Counted from the first letter of the stretch, positions 47,910 to 57,286 are shown. The stretch: DNA of 64,000 nt from Streptococcus pneumoniae (GCF_001457635.1 NZ_LN831051.1:124001-188000), one strand, 5' to 3'. Program-made: numbers and translations. The notes: a model not told the origin generated them from the sequence alone.

Positions 47910-49811
47910 CTAGCACTGCAAGCGAATCATTCTCTCATTTATTTTATCATATACTAGACATTTTCCACGCATTTTTGTTCCGTCAACGAGGCACAATTTT
48001 TCACCTACACCAATATCCTCGCTTAATAACAGAATCAGCTTGTCTGTTTCGTCATTTTTCACTTCAAAAGCCAGAGCATTTTCCACTTCACGATCATCTG
48101 TCTGGTAGACAGAATGACGGATGATTTCAAAACTCTCATGCGCAATGATGGTATAATCCAGCATCTGATTCTCAAAGAATTGGCGCTTGGTGAGTTTGCT
48201 ACTTCTTTCAAGCTCATTGTATTTAGGAGAAATGATGGTATCTTCCAAATCAAAATCAACTTCACTCCATAGTCTCAACTGATTGATTTTCCCATCTTGA
48301 TAGGTCACATCCTTGTCAAGGATAAACTGAGTCAACGCCTCATGCTGACCTTGACACCTGATGTCATCTACCAAGAGCCAGACATCCTCTACCAACATGA
48401 GGATTTTTCTCTTGTGAAGATAAGGCAAATCAGGTTCTGCTGACCAATAAGCCCCCTCAATATAATGCACTCCCTCCCTTTCTTTATGGTGACAAAACAG
48501 GGAGTGAGGATAGTATTCATATTCCCAGGATCCTGTGATTCTTTCCGGAGCTTTCCCATCTACAATGCAGGTCGAATGACTCCAAGCACTCTTTAAGAGA
48601 TAACGTTCATATATCTCCCGATAAGAATAACGCCCAGCATCTATGAAAATAGGTTGGTCTTGATACTGTAAGCAAAAACTATTCTCGTCACTATGGCTAT
48701 GGGCACTTCCTAGCGGACCATTTTTGAAAAATAGATAACGATGTTCATCCTTAATGCAGACATGTCCAGAGTCTTCAAAGATCATGGACTTAGGCTGCCA
48801 AGCTCTCCTTTCAAATTCCTGCAGTCGCTTGACCTTTTCTCGCCCCAGGAACAAGAGGCTAAGCAAATCGACTTTAACATCCAGACCGTTAAGAAGGTCT
48901 TCCTTGTTCAAAACCACAGCAGACAGGCTCAACATTTCTGTCGTTTCTGTAGAATCGCTATCACCAAAAGCCAAAGTTCGTCCATCTAAGCCTGTCATCA
49001 TTTGAATATAGGTCGCCATCTTTTCCAGCAACTCTTGGTAACTATCTTGCAAGTCTGGAAGCAAGAGACACAAATCCAGCAAGGCTTTATAAACCTCTAC
49101 ATGATAGAGAATCGACTGTTCAAACTGGCTTCCATCTCCTAAAATCTGTGTCTCAATTTGCTGTTTCAACTCCTCTGAAGCAAAATGGTAAGCTTCTTCT
49201 AGGTCCATCTTATCTGCAAAGAAATGATAGATAGCAAGCATCGGAATTGTTTGTAAAATCCCCCAGTTACTAAGGGTGTACTTGGCGCGATAGTAGCTTT
49301 TCATAAAGTCAATCTGCTTTTCTAGACTGACCAAAATTTTCTCTAGTTCTTTCTCCTCTAGCAAGTCAAATTTCAAGAGGAGCAAGAGTAGTTTCAACCA
49401 AGTAAAGGAACGAATACCCGTATCCAAGGTTCTAGTCATCAAGGATTGAGGAGAAAATTCTCTCACCTGCTCAATCCAATCAAATAGAAAGAACTTGCAC
49501 TTTTGAATATAGCTCTTATCTCCTTCTACCAGATACCCTATCATAAACTGCAAGAGATATTCTTGTCGATTGAGCATATAAGCCCATTCTGGATCATCTT
49601 CAAATACTTGATCCCATACCATCGGCTGGATTTGATGGATTTTTGAACAAGGCTCCATATCCCAAGGACTATCAAACATAAAACGATTGTCCATCAAGCG
49701 TTCAAGGGAACTCTTGACTTTCTCATAGTCTTTTGAACAGTGCGACAAGATATAATCACGACATTGGTTTCCATCGACTCTTTCAAAAAATTGTCTTCTT
49801 TCTTCTTTCAT
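47910..49811 (-). CDS. heparinase II/III-like oligo-glycosaminoglycan lyase
   Basis: A 633-aa protein with an alpha/alpha toroid N-terminal domain and a C-terminal beta-sandwich of the heparinase II/III family. The motif GPLGSAHSHSDENSFCLQY near residue 367 and FIDAGRYSY carry the family's conserved His/Tyr; a second one is SHSTCIVDGK near 415. No signal peptide, so it probably acts in the cytoplasm on imported unsaturated oligosaccharides. The family member in this operon has been proposed as an oligohyaluronate lyase. It sits 21 bp after yajC and 59 bp before regR. Confidence 0.85.
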   Translation of the reverse strand: MKEERRQFFERVDGNQCRDYILSHCSKDYEKVKSSLERLMDNRFMFDSPWDMEPCSKIHQIQPMVWDQVFEDDPEWAYMLNRQEYLLQFMIGYLVEGDKSYIQKCKFFLFDWIEQVREFSPQSLMTRTLDTGIRSFTWLKLLLLLLKFDLLEEKELEKILVSLEKQIDFMKSYYRAKYTLSNWGILQTIPMLAIYHFFADKMDLEEAYHFASEELKQQIETQILGDGSQFEQSILYHVEVYKALLDLCLLLPDLQDSYQELLEKMATYIQMMTGLDGRTLAFGDSDSTETTEMLSLSAVVLNKEDLLNGLDVKVDLLSLLFLGREKVKRLQEFERRAWQPKSMIFEDSGHVCIKDEHRYLFFKNGPLGSAHSHSDENSFCLQYQDQPIFIDAGRYSYREIYERYLLKSAWSHSTCIVDGKAPERITGSWEYEYYPHSLFCHHKEREGVHYIEGAYWSAEPDLPYLHKRKILMLVEDVWLLVDDIRCQGQHEALTQFILDKDVTYQDGKINQLRLWSEVDFDLEDTIISPKYNELERSSKLTKRQFFENQMLDYTIIAHESFEIIRHSVYQTDDREVENALAFEVKNDETDKLILLLSEDIGVGEKLCLVDGTKMRGKCLVYDKINERMIRLQC

Positions 49812-49832
49812 TATCTATTACCAGAAAAAGAA

Positions 49833-50126
49833 CTACTTAAAAAGCAGTTCTTTTGTCTTTCCCATTACACTTTCCTTTTCTACATAGATGACCACACCTT
49901 TTGCAATCTGCAAGGAGACCAAGTCATCTTTGATAGAAATGATTTTTCCATGAATTCCAGACAATAACAACACTTCATCACCAGATGTTAAAGAAGCTAA
50001 ATACTCTTGTCGTTGCTCCATCTGTTTGCGAAGCAACTTTTGCTGACGAATAGAATGAAAGCTTGACAGTAAAAGGGGACTCACTGCCAAGACAATCACT
50101 ATTCCATAAAACAATGTTGTATCCAT
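49833..50126 (-). CDS. yajC: YajC-like small membrane protein in the PTS operon
   Basis: A 97-aa protein with one N-terminal helix (about residues 4-22), a basic charged helix (RQQKLLRKQMEQRQEYLA), and a small beta-fold with GDEVLLLSGIHGKIISI, the YajC (preprotein translocase accessory) pattern. Its stop/start junction with the PTS IID gene overlaps by 1 bp. This is a second, operon-embedded YajC-like protein. Its role in sugar uptake is not known. Confidence 0.85.
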   Translation of the reverse strand: MDTTLFYGIVIVLAVSPLLLSSFHSIRQQKLLRKQMEQRQEYLASLTSGDEVLLLSGIHGKIISIKDDLVSLQIAKGVVIYVEKESVMGKTKELLFK

Positions 50127-50944
50127 TAAGCTATAATCTTAAGCCAGCTTCCGATAATTCCGATGATAACTGTTAAAATAACGAGTTTATATGTTGTCCA
50201 TTTCTTTTCTTTGATCAAGTAGTAAACTAAAAGTGTAAATAGGGCTGGTAGAAGAGCTGGAGCAACCTTATCAAGCATTCCCTGAATACTTACGATACTT
50301 TGTTTAGCGTCTGCTTTAACTTCCCCTGCAGCAAAGGTGATCGGTACCATAATCTTAACAGATGTCGCTGCCAAACCAGCAATTACGGTTACACCAATAA
50401 TATTGGCAATACGAGAAATCGTTGCCATCTGCTCGCTTAGTTTATCAATCACAGTCGTTCCTAGTTTGTATCCATACAGACCAGTTGACAATTTAATCGC
50501 TGTTAAAATCGTATTCATCGCAAGGAAGAACAAGATTGGACCGACAACCAAGCCTTCTTGAGCAAACGAAGCTGCGATGGTTGAGAACAATGGAGCTAAA
50601 CAGAATTGAGAGAGAGAATCCCCAATACCTGCTAATGGTCCCATCAAGGCCATCTTGATGCTACGTGTTTCTTTTGTTGGTCGGCCATTTTCCAACATTA
50701 CAAGGTGCAAGCTGGTAATAAAAGGCAGGAAGTGTGGATTGGTATTATAGAATTCACAGTTTTCTTCCAAGGCTTGGTAGAAACCTTCCTGATCCTCTCC
50801 ATAGTGTTTTTTCAAAACAGGATACATTACATTGACATATCCCAACCCTTGATAGTTACTATAGTTAAATCCATTTTGTAAAAAGAATGCCCGCAAAGAC
50901 GTTTTAAGATAATCACGTTTTGTTAATTTGTTAGATCCAGTCAT
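50126..50944 (-). CDS. PTS mannose-family EIID (GAG disaccharide)
   Basis: A 272-aa EIID membrane subunit. It starts with the family helix (RDYLKTSLRAFFLQNGFNY) and has the GLGYVNVMYPVL region, the GPLAGIGDSLSQF motif near 130, and C-terminal membrane helices. With EIIC it forms the channel of a mannose-class PTS that in streptococci imports unsaturated hyaluronan/chondroitin disaccharides. Overlaps the EIIC gene by 14 bp. Confidence 0.92.
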   Translation of the reverse strand: MTGSNKLTKRDYLKTSLRAFFLQNGFNYSNYQGLGYVNVMYPVLKKHYGEDQEGFYQALEENCEFYNTNPHFLPFITSLHLVMLENGRPTKETRSIKMALMGPLAGIGDSLSQFCLAPLFSTIAASFAQEGLVVGPILFFLAMNTILTAIKLSTGLYGYKLGTTVIDKLSEQMATISRIANIIGVTVIAGLAATSVKIMVPITFAAGEVKADAKQSIVSIQGMLDKVAPALLPALFTLLVYYLIKEKKWTTYKLVILTVIIGIIGSWLKIIA

Positions 50945-51710
50945 CGTGTGCTTCCTCCTCTACCACATGATCCGCTGTTTTTGGCTTGTTATAAAATTCA
51001 ATCAAAGCAAAGATAGTACCTACAATTGCAATACCAATTGTTGGGATGTTTAGATAAGCTGCACAAACATATCCCAACAAGACAAAGGGAATCAACTCTT
51101 TCTTAGCCATCACTGACAAGATCATCGCAAAACCGATAGCTGGGAGCATTTTACCAGCAACTGTCAAACCTGTAAGCAATACCGGTGGAATGTAGTCTAC
51201 GAGTTTCAACAAGGTATCCATTGAAAGGGCACCCAAGCAACCCAAGGTAAATCCAATAAAGGCAAACAACCAAATTGTTGCATTTAGAGTGAACTTGAAT
51301 TTCTTCAAATTATGGTTTTTCAAGTGCTTCATCGCCGTTTCAGGCGCACCAGCACGTACAGTGTAGGCGAAAGTTTGTAAGAATTGAATCGCCACAGCAA
51401 TCGGAGTAGAGAGGGCAAGAGCCGCTTCTGGACTGACTTTACCAGCACTAGTGATAGCCATCAAGGTACCAAAGATACCAGGTCCGATTGGGTTTGGTGG
51501 AACAGTACCTCCAGCACCAACACCGAATCCCATATAAGCCAATTCACCAATAGCTCCCATTGCAAGAGCAGTAGGCAGATCACCTAGAATAATTCCGACA
51601 CCAAATGACAGAACAATACATCTATTGGTGTAAATTCCTAACAGCATTCCACTAAAACAGAAAGCTGTCCATAATCCAATTAAAATCGCTTGAAATACAT
51701 TAATCGACAT
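50931..51710 (-). CDS. PTS mannose-family EIIC
   Basis: A 259-aa sorbose/mannose-type EIIC with about eight helices and the typical GIILGDLPTALAMGAIGELAYMGFG-like segment (split here near residue 45) and GGTVPPNPIGPGIFG. Forms the permease core with EIID. Lies 14 bp after EIIB; cytoplasmic tail acidic (EEEAHDDWI). Confidence 0.92.
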   Translation of the reverse strand: MSINVFQAILIGLWTAFCFSGMLLGIYTNRCIVLSFGVGIILGDLPTALAMGAIGELAYMGFGVGAGGTVPPNPIGPGIFGTLMAITSAGKVSPEAALALSTPIAVAIQFLQTFAYTVRAGAPETAMKHLKNHNLKKFKFTLNATIWLFAFIGFTLGCLGALSMDTLLKLVDYIPPVLLTGLTVAGKMLPAIGFAMILSVMAKKELIPFVLLGYVCAAYLNIPTIGIAIVGTIFALIEFYNKPKTADHVVEEEAHDDWI

Positions 51711-51724
51711 AACGATCTCCTCTT

Positions 51725-52216
51725 TTAAATATAGTCCATAATGTTGACTTGAACAGCTCCATCATTTCCTGTTGGAGTTGTTTTCGTATTAAATGTTACT
51801 TGATGAGTTTGGCTTAATTCCTTGAGGGCTGCCTTGTCCTCTTCACCCAGGAAGATGGAGCGTGTCACTTGCTCTTTACCAGTAGCATTGTGAATGTTCC
51901 CAATATTGATTTCTTTGATAGGGACACCACCTTCTACCAAGGTTAAAGCGTCCTTCACATCCTTTACAACGATAAAGATCGTTTGAGCAGGATTAGCCTT
52001 GTGAATGATATCAATCACCTTTTGCAAAGGGAAGAAACGCATGGCAACTGAGTCTGGCACAACTGTTTTCATCAGAGTTTGTTGCATCTTGTCTGTGCTT
52101 ACTTCGTCATTGGCAACAATGACCGTATTACAACCTAGGTATTTTACCCAAAGTTGTCCTTGCCCATGAATCAACCGTTCATCGATACGGGTCATAATAA
52201 TATTTGGCATTGTCAT
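51725..52216 (-). CDS. PTS mannose-family EIIB
   Basis: A 163-aa EIIB with the phosphorylation-site motif TRIDERLIHGQGQLWV near residues 9-24 (His17 by count). It relays phosphate from EIIA to the sugar. Lies 10 bp after the UGL gene and before EIIC. Confidence 0.93.
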   Translation of the reverse strand: MTMPNIIMTRIDERLIHGQGQLWVKYLGCNTVIVANDEVSTDKMQQTLMKTVVPDSVAMRFFPLQKVIDIIHKANPAQTIFIVVKDVKDALTLVEGGVPIKEINIGNIHNATGKEQVTRSIFLGEEDKAALKELSQTHQVTFNTKTTPTGNDGAVQVNIMDYI

Positions 52217-52226
52217 ATTTCTCCTC

Positions 52227-53417
52227 CTACCAATATAGGTTCCAGTCTTTGTAGAAACGGATAAGGGCTTCTAGGTAATAGTAGTCACCCCAGATATTGC
52301 CTTCATCCACTCCTTTACCTGAATGCCATGAGTACACACCGTGGAGGAGACTTGTCCCACCAGGGGTAAATTGATCATTTGCATAATGTTCGATCAAGGA
52401 ACGAAGCATGGCATGCATAGCATGTTTATAAATATCTTTGTCAGCATCCACCTCTGGAAGATGTTTTAGCATTTCATGAATCCCACAGACGGCGATAGCT
52501 GTTGCTGAAGAATCTCGTGATTGATCACTACCATCATTAAAAATCAAATCCCAATAGGACACATGATCTTTTGGCAGACGATTCAAGAAATAATTGGTCA
52601 CACCCTTAAACAAGTCAAAGCAGGACTCGTCTTTTAAGTGACGATAAGTCAAAGGAATACCATAGACTCCCCATGATTGACCACGTGCCCAGCATGAATC
52701 ATCACTATACCCTTGTCTCGTTACACCTTTAAAGGGTTGACCTGTCTCAGGATCAAAATAGAAGGTGTGGAAGGACGAAGCGTCATCACGGATTACATTA
52801 TTAGCTGAAGCATAGAAATGACTTTCTGCAATATCGTAGTATTTTTGATCGCCTGTTTCTTGATAAGCAAAGAATAAGAGTTGGATATTGAGCAAGCAGT
52901 CGATAATCAAACGGTAATGCTCTTTCTTGCCCAAGTCTCCCCAAGCTTGAATAAAACCACCTTTTTCTTGATAGCGTTCAATCAACTTATCTGCAGCTTT
53001 CAAGGTTGCTTCTCTAGCCTCTCCATCTCCATTTATCTTATATTCAGCCATACAAGACGGTGTGTACAAGAAGCCGAGATCATGGTGATCCAATTCTACT
53101 CTCTTATTGACACGATCCAGGAAAGAAAGAACATTTTTATGAGCGATGTTTTTAAATGCATCCTGTTGACTGTATTCATAAGCCAACCACAGTTCTCCTG
53201 TCCAGAAACCATTGGTCCATTCCGTGTTATCCATGATTGGATAGACATTATCAAAGGTAGCTGGCGTAGGGAAATCTTCCTTGAAATAGTCAAGGTTGAG
53301 TTCTAACTGCCGAATAACCTTATCGATTGCCTGGCCGACTTCTTCTTTCGTCAGAAGTGGTACTTCTAAGAAGCGCTCAGGCGATTTTATTTTTTCAATC
53401 GTAACCTTTTTTATCAT
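52227..53417 (-). CDS. ugl: unsaturated glucuronyl hydrolase (GH88)
   Basis: UGL hydrates and splits the unsaturated uronic acid from disaccharides made by hyaluronate lyase, giving an amino sugar and 5-keto-4-deoxyuronate. 396 aa, alpha6/alpha6 barrel. Conserved parts: YPIMDNTEWTNGFWTGELWLAYEYSQQ split near 53-80, HHDLGFLYTPS near 113, DSCWARGQSWGVYGI near 238, and the SSATAIAVCGI region near 300. Cytoplasmic (no signal). It lies 11 bp after EIIA in the PTS operon. Confidence 0.94.
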   Translation of the reverse strand: MIKKVTIEKIKSPERFLEVPLLTKEEVGQAIDKVIRQLELNLDYFKEDFPTPATFDNVYPIMDNTEWTNGFWTGELWLAYEYSQQDAFKNIAHKNVLSFLDRVNKRVELDHHDLGFLYTPSCMAEYKINGDGEAREATLKAADKLIERYQEKGGFIQAWGDLGKKEHYRLIIDCLLNIQLLFFAYQETGDQKYYDIAESHFYASANNVIRDDASSFHTFYFDPETGQPFKGVTRQGYSDDSCWARGQSWGVYGIPLTYRHLKDESCFDLFKGVTNYFLNRLPKDHVSYWDLIFNDGSDQSRDSSATAIAVCGIHEMLKHLPEVDADKDIYKHAMHAMLRSLIEHYANDQFTPGGTSLLHGVYSWHSGKGVDEGNIWGDYYYLEALIRFYKDWNLYW

Positions 53418-53428
53418 TCTTTTACCCT

Positions 53429-53863
53429 TTAAATACCCGATTCGAAATCTTCTTCCTCTTCCTCTGCATCCGTTGAAAACAATTCTTTACCATTTACGAC
53501 TCCGCCCTGGGCCGCCACTACTGATTTATTAACAACCTCATCAAAGCTATGAGTCATTCTAGCAAAGACTGCTTCCATTAACATGGCTAAGTTCAAACCC
53601 GAGAGAACATTCATTGTTTTGGCTGGATTTTCTCCCATTATGGTAGAAGAAACCTTGAATGGCGATCCTCCCAAGAGATCACTTAGGATTAAAACTTCTT
53701 CTTCATTTGAAATTGCAAGTAAGATTTTTTGCTTGAGTTCATCTGCTGACATTCCTTCCACAAAGTCAATCGCCTCCACATTTTCTTGATTGCCTGCAAT
53801 CAATTGTAAAGAACTATAAATCCCTGTAGCAAAATGTCCATGCCCTACAAGTACAATTTTCAT
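53429..53863 (-). CDS. PTS mannose-family EIIA
   Basis: A 144-aa EIIA (fructose/mannose superfamily). It starts MKIVLVGHGHFATGIYSSLQ with the phosphorylated His near residue 10, and later has ILSDLLGGSPFKVSS. It ends in an acidic tail. First gene of the minus-strand GAG operon, preceded by a promoter (53911-53939) and the RegR-type site. Confidence 0.93.
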   Translation of the reverse strand: MKIVLVGHGHFATGIYSSLQLIAGNQENVEAIDFVEGMSADELKQKILLAISNEEEVLILSDLLGGSPFKVSSTIMGENPAKTMNVLSGLNLAMLMEAVFARMTHSFDEVVNKSVVAAQGGVVNGKELFSTDAEEEEEDFESGI

Positions 53864-53884
53864 CTTTTCTCCTTTCTTGTTTAG

Positions 53885-53898
53885 GTTTACCGGTTTAC
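53885..53898. promoter_or_regulatory. RegR-type operator near the PTS operon start
   Basis: GTTTACCGGTTTAC overlaps the palindrome centre CCGG with one imperfect arm. It lies about 13-26 bp past the minus-strand -10 hexamer, where binding would block transcription initiation or early elongation. Confidence 0.6.
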
Positions 53899-53910
53899 TT
53901 TATATTCCCC

Positions 53911-53939
53911 ATTGTAATCCTTTATTTTTATCTTGTCAA
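53911..53939 (-). promoter_or_regulatory. promoter of the EIIA-ugl PTS operon
   Basis: On the minus strand TTGACA (53934-53939) and TACAAT (53911-53916) are 17 bp apart. Confidence 0.75.
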
Positions 53940-54061
53940 TAGTTTTTTTAAAAAAATATTAGCGCTTTCATTATCTTTTTAATCATTCTAATAGACAGAA
54001 ATTTCAAAATATTCCATTTTTAAGGAAAATAAATCTTTTTATAAATAAAAATATTTATTTA

Positions 54062-54090
54062 TTGACAAAACCGGTTTACTAGAATATAAT
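54062..54090 (+). promoter_or_regulatory. promoter/operator of the DhuD operon
   Basis: TTGACA (54062-54067) and TATAAT (54085-54090), spaced by 17 bp. The spacer contains the perfect palindrome AAACCGGTTT (54068-54077), the presumed RegR operator, so a bound repressor would directly cover the promoter. Between this and the other promoter (53940-54061) the DNA is AT-rich without further features. Confidence 0.8.
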
Positions 54091-54133
54091 TTGGTTATAG
54101 AGAAGTCTTAACAAATTTGAAAGGAAGTATCAA

Positions 54134-54949
54134 ATGACAAATACATCATTCTCAATTGAGCAGTTTTCTTTAAAAGGAAAAATTGCTCTCATCACCGGCG
54201 CTTCTTATGGAATTGGATTTGCTATTGCCAAATCCTACGCTGAAGCCGGCGCTACTATTGTCTTTAACGATATCAATCAAGATCTGGTCAATAAAGGGAT
54301 TGAAGCTTATCGTGAAGTTGGCATCGAAGCCCATGGATATGTCTGTGACGTGACAGACGAGGACGGTATCCAAGCCATGGTCAAGCAAATCGAACAAGAG
54401 GTTGGTGTCATTGACATCCTCGTTAATAACGCTGGTATTATCCGCCGAGTTCCAATGTGCGAAATGAGCGCCGCTGATTTCCGTAAGGTCATCGATATTG
54501 ACTTAAACGCACCATTTATCGTTTCAAAGGCAGTTATTCCTTCTATGATAAAGAAAGGGCATGGAAAGATTATCAATATTTGTTCGATGATGAGCGAACT
54601 GGGACGTGAAACAGTTAGCGCTTATGCTGCTGCTAAAGGGGGCTTGAAAATGTTGACCCGCAACATTGCGTCTGAATACGGTGAAGCCAATATCCAATGT
54701 AACGGAATTGGACCGGGTTATATTGCCACTCCTCAAACAGCACCTCTTCGTGAGTTGCAAGAAGATGGTTCTCGCCACCCATTTGACCAGTTCATCATTG
54801 CAAAAACACCTGCTGCACGTTGGGGAAATCCTGAAGATTTGATGGGCCCTGCTGTCTTTCTCGCTAGTGATGCCAGCAATTTTGTCAATGGCCACATCCT
54901 ATATGTAGATGGCGGTATCTTAGCCTACATCGGAAAACAACCTGAGTAA
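54134..54949 (+). CDS. SDR dehydrogenase of uronate catabolism (DhuD/Gno-type)
   Basis: A classical short-chain dehydrogenase of 271 aa: TGASYGIG cofactor motif near 22, NNAGIIRR near 97, catalytic Ser near NICSMMSE and YAAAK at about 163-167, and a C-terminal GHILYVDGG. Annotated variously as 5-keto-D-gluconate 5-reductase; in streptococcal GAG operons it is the NADH-dependent reductase DhuD, converting 3-deoxy-glycero-hexosulosonate to 2-keto-3-deoxygluconate. First gene of the plus-strand operon. Confidence 0.9.
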   Translation: MTNTSFSIEQFSLKGKIALITGASYGIGFAIAKSYAEAGATIVFNDINQDLVNKGIEAYREVGIEAHGYVCDVTDEDGIQAMVKQIEQEVGVIDILVNNAGIIRRVPMCEMSAADFRKVIDIDLNAPFIVSKAVIPSMIKKGHGKIINICSMMSELGRETVSAYAAAKGGLKMLTRNIASEYGEANIQCNGIGPGYIATPQTAPLRELQEDGSRHPFDQFIIAKTPAARWGNPEDLMGPAVFLASDASNFVNGHILYVDGGILAYIGKQPE

Positions 54950-54967
54950 AAATAGAAAGAAGATCTT

Positions 54968-55609
54968 ATGAAAATCGCATTAATCAATGAAAATAGTCAA
55001 GCTAGCAAGAATCACATTATTTACGATAGTCTAAAAGAAGCGACAGATAAAAAAGGCTACCAATTATTTAACTATGGTATGCGTGGAGAAGAAGGAGAAA
55101 GTCAATTAACTTATGTGCAGAACGGACTAATGGCTGCCATCCTTTTAAATACAAAGGCAGTTGACTTTGTTGTTACCGGCTGTGGTACGGGTGTAGGGGC
55201 TATGCTTGCTTTAAACAGCTTCCCTGGTGTTGTCTGTGGTCTAGCAGTGGACCCAACTGACGCTTACCTTTATTCTCAAATCAATGGTGGTAACGCCTTG
55301 TCTATCCCTTATGCCAAAGGATTTGGCTGGGGGGCAGAACTGACCCTCAAATTGATGTTTGAACGCTTATTTGCTGAAGAAATGGGCGGTGGCTACCCAA
55401 GAGAACGTGTAATCCCTGAACAACGCAACGCTCGTATCTTAAACGAGGTGAAACAAATCACCCACAATGATTTGATGACCATCCTTAAAACAATCGACCA
55501 AGACTTCCTCAAAGACACCATCTCTGGCAAATACTTCCAAGAATACTTCTTTGAAAACTGCCAAGATGATGAAGTCGCTGCTTATTTGAAAGAAGTATTA
55601 GCCAAGTAA
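54968..55609 (+). CDS. RpiB/LacAB-family isomerase (DhuI-type)
   Basis: A 213-aa protein of the RpiB/LacA fold. It has MKIALINENSQASKN, TGCGTGVGAMLALN near 71-84 with the active-site Cys/Thr loop, and GGYPRERVIPEQRNA near 140. In GAG-degrading streptococci this protein (DhuI) isomerises 4-deoxy-L-threo-5-hexosulose-uronate to 3-deoxy-glycero-hexosulosonate. It lies 18 bp after DhuD. The longer C-terminus sets it apart from pentose isomerases. Confidence 0.88.
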   Translation: MKIALINENSQASKNHIIYDSLKEATDKKGYQLFNYGMRGEEGESQLTYVQNGLMAAILLNTKAVDFVVTGCGTGVGAMLALNSFPGVVCGLAVDPTDAYLYSQINGGNALSIPYAKGFGWGAELTLKLMFERLFAEEMGGGYPRERVIPEQRNARILNEVKQITHNDLMTILKTIDQDFLKDTISGKYFQEYFFENCQDDEVAAYLKEVLAK

Positions 55610-55639
55610 AGCTATTCTAAACCAGAAAGGAACTAATGG

Positions 55640-56641
55640 ATGACGAAAATATTACTGTTTGGCGAACCATTAATTCGAATCTCACCATTAGATGCCACCA
55701 GTATCGGCGATCATGTTGCCAGTTCGACTTATTTTGGCGGATCAGAAATTAACATCGCTTGTAATTTGCAAGCCCTGGGTATCTCAACGAAAGTCTTTAC
55801 CGCACTCCCTGCCAACGAGATTGGAGATCGTTTTCTCACATTCTTGAAACAGCACCAAATCGATACCAGTTCAATCTGTCGGCTTGGCGATCGAATCGGC
55901 CTCTACTATTTGGAGAACGGCTTTGGTTGTCGTCAAAGTGAAGTTTTCTACGATCGTAAGCATACGAGTATCAGCCAGATTCGGCCAAACATGCTAGATA
56001 TGGATTCTCTCTTTCAGGGGATTAGCCATTTTCATTTTAGTGGAATCACCATAGCTATCGGTCAAGAGGTCCGTGCGATCCTTCTCCTACTCTTGGAAGA
56101 AGCCAAGCGCCGAGGAATTGTCGTTTCAATGGATCTCAATCTGAGAACAAAGATGATTTCAGTCCTAGAAGCCAAGTATGAATTTTCTAAGTTTGCACGT
56201 TTTACTGACTATTGCTTCGGTATTGATCCTCTCATGATTGATGACCAAAATCTAGAGATGTTCCCAAGAGACAGTGCTAGCCTAGAAGAGGTGGAAAATC
56301 GCATGCGACTTTTAAAAGAAGCCTATGGTTTCAAGGCCATTTTCCATACCCTCCGATCTAGTGATGAGCAAGACAAAAATGTCTATCAAGCCTATGCTCT
56401 GGAAGAACGATTTGAAGAGTCTGTCCAACTAAAAACTGCAGTCTATCAACGAATTGGTAGCGGGGATGCCTTTATATCTGGTGCCCTTTACCAACTACTC
56501 CATCTTTCCTCCCTAAAAACTACCATTGACTTTGCAGTTGCGAGCGCAACTCTCAAATGCACTCTTCCAGGAGACCATCTCTCCACTTCCTCAACTAGTA
56601 TTGAAAATTTACTGGCAAATGCACAAGATATCATTCGTTAG
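55640..56641 (+). CDS. kdgK: 2-keto-3-deoxygluconate kinase KdgK
   Basis: A PfkB-family sugar kinase of 333 aa that phosphorylates KDG to KDPG. It shows the N-terminal substrate region TYFGGSEINIACNLQALG near 32-50, SMDLNLRTK near 170, and the catalytic RIGSGDAFISGALY motif near 275. Spaced 30 bp after DhuI, with AGAAAGGA before the start. Confidence 0.93.
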   Translation: MTKILLFGEPLIRISPLDATSIGDHVASSTYFGGSEINIACNLQALGISTKVFTALPANEIGDRFLTFLKQHQIDTSSICRLGDRIGLYYLENGFGCRQSEVFYDRKHTSISQIRPNMLDMDSLFQGISHFHFSGITIAIGQEVRAILLLLLEEAKRRGIVVSMDLNLRTKMISVLEAKYEFSKFARFTDYCFGIDPLMIDDQNLEMFPRDSASLEEVENRMRLLKEAYGFKAIFHTLRSSDEQDKNVYQAYALEERFEESVQLKTAVYQRIGSGDAFISGALYQLLHLSSLKTTIDFAVASATLKCTLPGDHLSTSSTSIENLLANAQDIIR

Positions 56642-56650
56642 GAGAATTAC

Positions 56651-57280
56651 ATGACCAAATCAGATACGATTATTGAACTAAAAAAACAGAAAATTGTCGC
56701 TGTCATTCGAGGAAATACAAAGGAAGAAGGACTACAAGCCTCGATTGCTTGTATCAAGGGCGGTATCAAAGCTATTGAAATCGCCTATACCAATCAGTAT
56801 GCAGGACAAATCATCAAGGAACTTGTAGACTTGTATCAGGACGATCAGAGTGTTTGTATCGGTGCAGGTACTGTGCTTGATGCCGTAACTGCTAGAGATG
56901 CCATTCTAGCTGGAGCAAATTACGTTGTTTCTCCATCTTTCCATGCTGAAACTGCGAAAATGTGCAATCTCTACAGCACACCGTACATTCCAGGCTGTAT
57001 TACCCTCACAGAGATCACGACTGCACTTGAAGCCGGTAGTGAAATCATCAAACTCTTCCCAGGTAGTACTCTCAGTCCAGCATATATCTCTGCAGTTAAG
57101 GCACCGATCCCACAAGTTTCCGTAATGGTAACCGGAGGAGTCGGCCTAAACAACATCCCTCAATGGTTCGCTGCTGGTGCAGATGCCGTTGGAATTGGTG
57201 GCGAACTCAATAAACTCGCTTCCCAAGGCAACTTTGACCGCATCAGCGAGATTGCCCAACAGTATGTTACACTCAGATAA
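56651..57280 (+). CDS. kdgA: KDPG aldolase KdgA
   Basis: A class I aldolase of 209 aa that splits 2-keto-3-deoxy-6-phosphogluconate to pyruvate and glyceraldehyde-3-phosphate. It has the Glu-containing KIVAVIRGNTKEEG near 15, GAGTVLD near 75, Schiff-base Lys in SEIIKLFPGS near 134, and the phosphate loop VTGGVGLNN near 160. Last gene of the plus-strand operon. The hairpin at 57287-57310 lies next to its stop. Confidence 0.94.
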   Translation: MTKSDTIIELKKQKIVAVIRGNTKEEGLQASIACIKGGIKAIEIAYTNQYAGQIIKELVDLYQDDQSVCIGAGTVLDAVTARDAILAGANYVVSPSFHAETAKMCNLYSTPYIPGCITLTEITTALEAGSEIIKLFPGSTLSPAYISAVKAPIPQVSVMVTGGVGLNNIPQWFAAGADAVGIGGELNKLASQGNFDRISEIAQQYVTLR

Positions 57281-57286
57281 AATCAT

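Noticed and set aside
46871..47916. RegR starting at the upstream ATG (355 aa)
   Set aside because: The TTG at 47850 has a strong ribosome site and starts at the normal position of LacI-type helix-turn-helix proteins; the longer form overlaps the preceding gene.
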